A stretch of 36,017 nucleotides of DNA from Minisyncoccota bacterium. Its GTDB lineage: Bacteria > Patescibacteriota > Microgenomatia > UBA1400 > PJMF01. This document shows, in pieces, positions 31,709-36,017 of this stretch (position 1 is its first letter; the number at the start of each line of letters is the position of its first letter). The DNA lies in the NCBI GenBank assembly GCA_009885085.1, contig VFLK01000050.1, positions 1-36,017 of the forward strand. The letters run 5' to 3'. The translations under genes were made by a program, and so were the position numbers. Under the pieces are notes generated by a model. That model saw only the letters and a program-made list of their open reading frames with translations, did not search any database and was not told where the DNA came from.

Positions 31709-32917
31709 TTACTCGTATCTGAGCGCTTCGATAGGAGAGAGTTTAGAGGCTCTTCTGGCTGGTGCTGCTCCAAATACTAGACCAACAACCGTGGAAACTC
31801 CAAAGGCCAAGATAACTGCTTGAAGTGTGATTTTTGCTGGAAAATAGATTTGAATCGCTAAGGTTCCTAAGAAGGCTATTATTAATCCAATTAATCCACC
31901 TAAAACTGAGAGGACAGCCGCCTCAATTAAAAACTGCATTAAAATTGTATTTGGAGTGGCTCCTAAGGCTTTTCTTAGACCAATTTCTCTCGTTCTTTCT
32001 GTGACTGAAACAAGCATAATATTCATAATTCCAATACCACCAACCAGCAAAGATATACTGGAAATTCCTCCAAGTGCTATTGTTAATACTCCGAGAATAC
32101 TGTTGATTGTATCGAGAATTTCTGATTGATCAAAAACTGAAAATTCATTCTCTTTATATTTTTTTAACATTTGCTTCTCGATTGCAGCAATACTTTCAGG
32201 AATATTTTCAGCGCTTTTAGTTTTGACCACTATTTCGACAATTTTCTTGGAATCATATTGTTTGAACATGGTCTCTAGAGGAATAAAAATGTATGTGTCG
32301 AAACTTGGGCCTCCAAATGAACCACCGGCTTCTTCTGCAACACCAATTACGGTGTAAGTTTGGTTACCAATCTTTACTTTTTTGCCAATGGGGTCAATAC
32401 TTCCAAATAATTCTTCCGCAACTTTGAACCCTATGCTCACTACTTTTTTCTTCGAATCATTTTCATTTTTGTCAAAGAATCTTCCTTTAGCCATTTTGGT
32501 TGTTGGTTGAGCAATTGGGTATTCGTGAGTTGAGCCAATCACAGTGACTGATTTATCCTTATCTCTGTAAGAAATCTTATCTGATTGAGTAGTAAAAGGA
32601 ACAACAATATCGACAAATTCACGAATTTTTTGAATTTCTTTTACATCGCTCATTTCAAGTTTACTATTTGCGAGTGCGTTCAACTGATTTTCTCTACTAA
32701 AGCCTCCACCTTCTCCAAAAGGATCACCTGGAAAGACTAGGACAGTATTTGCCCCAAGCTCGTCAAATTGGTCAGAAATGTAGGCCTGGAGGCCTGTACC
32801 GATTGCTGTAAGCATAACAACTGAACCCACTCCAATAATGACGCCCAACATCGTCAAAAATGATCGATATTTGTTTATCATTATTGCTTTGAGCGCAATT
32901 TTAAATGTATTTAGCAT
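31709..32917 (-). CDS. ABC exporter permease, MacB/FtsX-like
   Basis: A 402-aa permease with the MacB layout. It has an N-terminal TM in ALKAIMINKYRSFLTMLGVI, a large extracytoplasmic MacB-type domain (about 50-270) and three C-terminal TM helices, including LLVGGIGIMNIMLVSVTERT and REIGLRKALGATP, the FtsX-family signature. Start ATG 32917 overlaps the stop of the ATPase gene by 1 nt. With the adaptor and ATPase it forms a MacA-MacB-type exporter, which in a monoderm would expel peptides, antibiotics or lipids. Substrate is not evident. Confidence 0.93.
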   Translation of the reverse strand: MLNTFKIALKAIMINKYRSFLTMLGVIIGVGSVVMLTAIGTGLQAYISDQFDELGANTVLVFPGDPFGEGGGFSRENQLNALANSKLEMSDVKEIQKIREFVDIVVPFTTQSDKISYRDKDKSVTVIGSTHEYPIAQPTTKMAKGRFFDKNENDSKKKVVSIGFKVAEELFGSIDPIGKKVKIGNQTYTVIGVAEEAGGSFGGPSFDTYIFIPLETMFKQYDSKKIVEIVVKTKSAENIPESIAAIEKQMLKKYKENEFSVFDQSEILDTINSILGVLTIALGGISSISLLVGGIGIMNIMLVSVTERTREIGLRKALGATPNTILMQFLIEAAVLSVLGGLIGLIIAFLGTLAIQIYFPAKITLQAVILAFGVSTVVGLVFGAAPARRASKLSPIEALRYE

Positions 32918-33621
32918 TATTTATTTTTCTGCTTAGTGCGTACTTTTTTTGTTTTAAAATCTTTGATAATCTGACCGTCTCTAAAGATAATTTGTCTTTT
33001 AGCAAACCTAGCAATGTCTTCTTCATGCGTAACCATGACAATAGTTTTGCCTTCTTTATGAAGTTTTAACAAGATATTCATGATTTCATCGCCTGATTTT
33101 GAATCAAGATTACCAGTTGGCTCGTCTGCAAAAATTATTGAAGGATCATTGATTAACGCTCTTGCAATAGCGACTCTTTGCTGTTGGCCTCCAGAAAGTT
33201 GTGCTGGGGTATTATCTAGTCTGTCTCCGAGTCCCACTTTTTCTAAAATTTCTTTAGCTCTACTGACCTGTTCTGAATGTTTAACACCAGAATAAACCAA
33301 GGGCAGGGCAACATTATCAATTGCCGATGTTCTTGCCAATAAATTAAATGATTGAAAAATGAATCCAATTTCTTTATTTCTAAGTTTTGCTCGCTCAATT
33401 TCATTATATAAACTTACCTCTTTTTCTTTGAGAAAAATTTGACCACTGGTTGGTTCTGCTAGGATGCTCGCAACTTGCAAAAAAGTTGATTTTCCAGATC
33501 CAGATGGGCCCATGATAGAGACGAATTCGCCTTCTTTAACCTCAACAGATACGTTATTTAGGGCTTTAATTAGGTTATTTCCTAATTGGTAATGTTTGGA
33601 AACATTTAATAATTTTAGCAT
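32917..33621 (-). CDS. ABC exporter ATP-binding subunit, MacB/LolD-like
   Basis: A 234-aa ATPase with Walker [11 protein letters not shown] (residues 37-46), Q-loop [11 protein letters not shown], signature LSGGQQQR (142-149), Walker [13 protein letters not shown] (D166/E167) and the H-loop VTHEED. The [10 protein letters not shown] form is that of the MacB/LolD/FtsE family. It ends in a basic tail ([12 protein letters not shown]). It lies 4 nt downstream of the adaptor gene and overlaps the permease gene. Confidence 0.95.
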   Translation of the reverse strand: MLKLLNVSKHYQLGNNLIKALNNVSVEVKEGEFVSIMGPSGSGKSTFLQVASILAEPTSGQIFLKEKEVSLYNEIERAKLRNKEIGFIFQSFNLLARTSAIDNVALPLVYSGVKHSEQVSRAKEILEKVGLGDRLDNTPAQLSGGQQQRVAIARALINDPSIIFADEPTGNLDSKSGDEIMNILLKLHKEGKTIVMVTHEEDIARFAKRQIIFRDGQIIKDFKTKKVRTKQKNK

Positions 33622-33625
33622 TGTG

Positions 33626-34669
33626 TTATTGCTTAGGGACTACGATTTCATCAGCTACAGACAATCCTTCAAGTATCTCAATAGTGTCATCTGTCTCTAG
33701 GCCAGTTTTTACTTCTCTTTCTTCTGATTGATTTTCTCCAGTTTTGACGCCGACATAAGTTTTGTTATCTCTTTGGGTAATGGAAACTGTTGGGATTGTA
33801 AGCACATCATCTTTTGACTCAAGCACAATATTAATGTCACCATTCATACCAATCCTAAGTAAGTTTCCGTTTGCTGCTTTATTTAGAGGAAATTCGACAA
33901 TAAAAGCAGTGCCACTACTAGTTTCTGTACTAACATATGACACATAACTGACGGAAGTAGATATTATTTCGTCTGGATAAGAGTCCAAAACTAGATTTGC
34001 ATTTTGACCCTTAGAAACAAAAGAGATATCAGATTCATCTACTGCTGCTCTGAATATTAAGGATTCTGGATTTACAATTTCAAAGTAATCGTTTGCTAGG
34101 AGTTGAACCCCGGTAACAGCAGTTGGAGAACTAGTTAGAACACCATCAAATGGGGCATAAAGAGCAGTGTTCTTAATGGCTATGTCTTGAATCTCAACGT
34201 CAATGACTGTGTTATTTAAATCCCATTGTTCTTTATCAACTGTTCTTTGTTCAACGGTATCGAGAGGCTGATCTTTATTACTATCAGTTGTTGTCTCCCA
34301 ATCCCATCGTTCTTTCATATAAAGATTTAGGTTTTTTTGAAGGGATTTTGATAGAGATGCTGCGTCAATTGAAGCAATAGTTTGCCACTTTTTAACGGCA
34401 TCGCCTTCTTGTGCTCCTAGGTAAACTACTTTTCCGCCCGCAATGAATCTTAGGCGAGCTTTTTGCTTAGCATCAACGTGACCAGAAATTTCTAGGGTTT
34501 TTGTAATTGAACCTTGAACTGGGTGTTCAAAATTGAGTTGAGTGCTGTTTTTTGAGGCATTTGAACGAGCTACGAAAACCAATATGAGTATGATAACTAA
34601 AGCTATTATAGAAGAAAGTTTCCATCTTTTTTTTATTTTATTAAGTGTTGAGTTAAAAATATTTTTCAT
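33626..34669 (-). CDS. HlyD/MacA-family exporter adaptor protein
   Basis: A 347-aa protein with an N-terminal TM (about 18-35), a first half-lipoyl motif ARLRFIAGGKVVYLGAQEGD, a short helical hairpin (about 100-155), a second half-lipoyl motif ALYAPFDGVLTSSPTAVTG, and beta-barrel and membrane-proximal domains (RIGMNGDINIVLES, LTIPTVSITQR). It would couple the MacB-like ABC pair to its substrate outside the membrane. The hairpin is short, consistent with absence of an outer-membrane TolC partner. First gene of the exporter operon. Confidence 0.92.
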   Translation of the reverse strand: MKNIFNSTLNKIKKRWKLSSIIALVIILILVFVARSNASKNSTQLNFEHPVQGSITKTLEISGHVDAKQKARLRFIAGGKVVYLGAQEGDAVKKWQTIASIDAASLSKSLQKNLNLYMKERWDWETTTDSNKDQPLDTVEQRTVDKEQWDLNNTVIDVEIQDIAIKNTALYAPFDGVLTSSPTAVTGVQLLANDYFEIVNPESLIFRAAVDESDISFVSKGQNANLVLDSYPDEIISTSVSYVSYVSTETSSGTAFIVEFPLNKAANGNLLRIGMNGDINIVLESKDDVLTIPTVSITQRDNKTYVGVKTGENQSEEREVKTGLETDDTIEILEGLSVADEIVVPKQ

Positions 34670-34734
34670 TATTTGATTCTTTCTGAAAGGTAATTATAAC
34701 ATTACAAATTAATGCTTACAGCCTGATATTATGA

Positions 34735-34762
34735 TTGAAGTTGGGGTTTTGTGTTATATAAT
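34735..34762 (+). promoter_or_regulatory. Promoter of the tRNA-Ile gene
   Basis: TTGAAG (34735-34740) and a perfect TATAAT (34757-34762) are separated by 16 bp. A start near 34769 would leave a leader of about 27 nt before the tRNA. This is the best sigma-70-type promoter in the window. Confidence 0.65.
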
Positions 34763-34795
34763 GAGTCTGCAATCTTCTGAGCAATTTGCACAAGT

Positions 34796-34868
34796 GAGTC
34801 GATAGCTCAGTTGGTAGAGCGGTAAGCTTATACCTTACTGGTCGGGGGTTCGAGTCCCTCTCGACTCA
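34796..34868 (+). tRNA. tRNA-Ile with anticodon UAU
   Basis: The cloverleaf folds fully. Acceptor GAGTCGA pairs with TCGACTC (34796-34802 with 34861-34867). The D stem is GCTC/GAGC. The anticodon stem GTAAG/CTTAC (34822-34826 with 34834-34838) has the 7-nt loop CTTATAC, giving anticodon TAT at 34829-34831. The variable loop is 5 nt, and the T stem GGGGG/CCCTC carries the loop TTCGAGT. The discriminator is A and the 3' CCA is not encoded. UAU reads AUA (Ile). Most bacteria read AUA with a lysidine-modified CAU tRNA, so this type is unusual. Confidence 0.93.
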
Positions 34869-34911
34869 CATATATTTTAAAACCCAGTAATGCTGGGTTT
34901 TAAAATATATG
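34869..34911. terminator. 19-bp perfect hairpin directly after the tRNA
   Basis: CATATATTTTAAAACCCAG (34869-34887) pairs exactly with 34893-34911 around the loop TAATG. The CCCAG/CTGGG core is followed by TTTT, so it can act as an intrinsic terminator for the tRNA. It begins at the base after the discriminator. Confidence 0.65.
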
Positions 34912-34935
34912 ATTTAGAAATAAAGGGACGACCGG

Positions 34936-35004
34936 TGCCCGATCAAGCGAAATTCTTTTTAAGTTATAACTTGAGCCTGACGAGGGTAAGTCCCTCTCGA
35001 CTCA
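34936..35004 (+). pseudogene. Degenerate tandem copy of the tRNA-Ile gene
   Basis: The 21-bp AGTCCCTCTCGACTCACATAT occurs at the 3' end of the real tRNA (34853-34873) and again at 34989-35009. Upstream of the second copy, CTGACGAGGGTA resembles the CTGGTCGGGGGTT of the variable/T-arm, and TTAAG-TTATAA-CTTGA resembles the anticodon arm GTAAG-CTTATAC-CTTAC. No 5' acceptor strand can pair with TCGACTC, the T loop lacks TTCGA, and the D arm is not recognisable, so it cannot be a functional tRNA. Local GC is higher than in surrounding spacers. Confidence 0.55.
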
Positions 35005-35010
35005 CATATT

Positions 35011-35038
35011 AAAAAAGCGCCTTAATCGGCGCTTTTTT
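35011..35038. terminator. Bidirectional intrinsic terminator
   Basis: AAAAAAGCGCC (35011-35021) and GGCGCTTTTTT (35028-35038) form an 11-bp stem with loop TTAATC. The A-run and T-run let it terminate transcription from both the tRNA region and the minus-strand surface-protein gene, which ends 14 bp away. Confidence 0.88.
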
Positions 35039-35051
35039 GTAATTTGTAATT

Positions 35052-36017
35052 TTAGAGTAAGAAGAAGAGAACAGCACCTATTCCAAGCGTTGTTAGTCCT
35101 GCTTTCAACCAATTTAGCCAGTTCTCTGGGCCGGTTTGAGGCAATTCAGGAGGTAATGTTGGTTGAGTTGTAGCATCTACAGGCATAATGCAACTTGTAG
35201 AGCTGGTATATGATTCTAGTCTGCATTTATTGGTTCTATCTGCTGTTGTTACACAAATATGTTTGTTATTTGTACAATCAGAGTTTGTTATGCAGGTTTC
35301 ATTACAGCCGACTATCGGAGTTGCTGTTGGAGTAGGTGTTGGAGTTGCATTGACTATTTTTACTGCACAACTTGTAGAAGTTGGATTAGATTTTAGTCTG
35401 CATTTGTCACTAGTAGCATCACAGGTCCAAGCGGAATTTGTATCCGTGCACTGTTTATCTGTTGTACATGAAGCGTTACATGCAAGTTTGGTCACATCAG
35501 CGACTTTTAGCTTAATAACACCTTGGCATTCTGAATTAAATTCGCATGCTGCGCCAGATATACTTAAAGTATTATCAGATTGGCAAAAACCACTAGCGCC
35601 ATATACGTCTGCAGAATAAATTATGCCTTCATCAATAATTTGTTGTCTATCATGCCCGGTGGCGACTAATAGATTGATCATGTCATCATATTTAACGGTT
35701 CCAGAAAAAATTCCATCTGACAAAGTTTTATCTTTTCCAAGCTCTGCCCAAGTTTCAACCCAACCTGGACCATCGAAATTTCCGTGAATTGTTATTTGAG
35801 CGCTCGTTACTTGGGCTCCTCCAGAATATTTGAGAACATAATTCATGCTGTTCGTTTGATTTACAACAGTGCCATCTGTCAGTGTTCCAGTGAAGGAATC
35901 ACAAGAAACTAAGTTTGCTTCTTCTACACACGTTGTAGAAGTTGGATTTGCCGTTAATCTACATTTACTAGTAGTTGCATCGCAACTCCAGGCAGCATTA
36001 ACGCTAGAACATTGAGA
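35052..36017 (-). CDS. Surface protein with Cys-rich repeats and LPQTG C-terminus (5' end beyond window)
   Basis: The frame is open to the right edge (no stop through 36017), so the internal ATG at 35846 is not the start; 321 C-terminal residues are visible. There are three Cys-rich modules of similar pattern (SAWTCDATSDKCRLKSNPTS and relatives, each ending TSTxC) and a beta-rich domain between the first and second. A Thr-Pro linker (NATPTPTPTATP) separates the second from the third. The end is PELPQTGPENWLNWLKAG plus a TM helix ending FFLL. LPQTG followed by a TM resembles a sortase signal, but the basic tail normally found after it is missing. It is likely cell-surface anchored, perhaps an adhesin. 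Confidence 0.75.
   Translation of the reverse strand, partial: SQCSSVNAAWSCDATTSKCRLTANPTSTTCVEEANLVSCDSFTGTLTDGTVVNQTNSMNYVLKYSGGAQVTSAQITIHGNFDGPGWVETWAELGKDKTLSDGIFSGTVKYDDMINLLVATGHDRQQIIDEGIIYSADVYGASGFCQSDNTLSISGAACEFNSECQGVIKLKVADVTKLACNASCTTDKQCTDTNSAWTCDATSDKCRLKSNPTSTSCAVKIVNATPTPTPTATPIVGCNETCITNSDCTNNKHICVTTADRTNKCRLESYTSSTSCIMPVDATTQPTLPPELPQTGPENWLNWLKAGLTTLGIGAVLFFLL

Noticed and set aside
31591-31773. 60-aa minus-strand ORF across the hairpin and permease 3' end
   Set aside because: It overlaps the permease gene in another frame and runs through the hairpin; no family resemblance.
34869-34989. Integrated mobile element between the tRNA 3' repeats
   Set aside because: Only 136 bp separate the repeats and no integrase is encoded nearby; kept only as a possible scar.
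34926-35009. Small ORF reading through the decayed tRNA copy
   Set aside because: The frame has no convincing start, no ribosome site, and its C-terminal part is just translation of tRNA sequence.
1-36017. CRISPR arrays, insertion sequences, rRNA genes
   Set aside because: I found no regularly spaced repeats, no transposase-like ORF and no rRNA-like sequence.

Overview
The window looks like a chromosomal segment of a Candidate Phyla Radiation (Patescibacteria) bacterium, probably a Microgenomates-type lineage. This placement is inferred from gene content: AT-rich DNA, many small VirB2-like pilin proteins, an archaeal-type ATP-dependent DNA ligase, a mevalonate pathway instead of a visible DXP pathway, very tight gene packing with ATGA-type overlaps, and few strong Shine-Dalgarno sites. 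UGA is used as an ordinary stop codon. The wall genes (SpoIID-like protein, GH3 hexosaminidase-like protein, Lgt, an LPQTG-bearing surface protein) suggest a Gram-positive-like envelope.

Layout. 1-1918 (minus): five consecutive small membrane proteins resembling type IV secretion pilins, the last one cut by the left edge. 1969-11876 (plus): an ECF-type sigma factor, two small membrane proteins (the first a possible anti-sigma factor), then a complete acetyl-CoA-to-IPP/DMAPP mevalonate cluster: Idi, HMG-CoA reductase, archaeal-type HMG-CoA synthase, thiolase and DUF35 protein, mevalonate kinase, phosphomevalonate kinase-like protein, diphosphomevalonate decarboxylase-like protein, a second Nudix protein and a cis-prenyl transferase (UppS). 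11907-13465 (minus): two more pilin-like genes, one with a large ectodomain. 13619-24606 (mostly plus): SpoIID-like wall protein, RecF, NAD(P)H-hydrate dehydratase, Fic, ATP-dependent DNA ligase, GT4 and GT2 glycosyltransferases, peptidyl-tRNA hydrolase, MFS transporter and a small unknown protein. 24596-27782: GH3 enzyme, membrane protein, Lgt and a DUF192 protein. 27860-30876: an acidic unknown protein and a membrane-anchored T4SS-like ATPase. 30875-31708: a repeat-rich intergenic zone around one small anchored protein. 31709-34669 (minus): a MacA/MacB-type ABC exporter. 34735-35038: tRNA-Ile(UAU), a decayed second tRNA-like copy and a terminator. 35052-36017 (minus): the C-terminal part of a Cys-rich surface protein ending in LPQTG plus a membrane segment.

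How the genes work together. The plus-strand cluster should convert acetyl-CoA to IPP and DMAPP and pass them to UppS for the lipid carrier of wall and glycan synthesis. The upper part has the archaeal gene order HMGS-thiolase-DUF35; the lower part uses the bacterial/eukaryotic GHMP-kinase route. No trans-prenyl diphosphate synthase (FPP/GGPP) lies in the window. Pilin-like genes and the T4SS-like ATPase may be parts of one cell-surface machine, although they are not adjacent.

The most interesting observations are the hybrid mevalonate operon with a DUF35 protein lacking its zinc ribbon and a decarboxylase with Asn at the usual catalytic Asp; the UAU-anticodon tRNA-Ile followed by a degenerate tandem copy; and a small family of long hairpins sharing a conserved 46-nt core but having unrelated stem arms.
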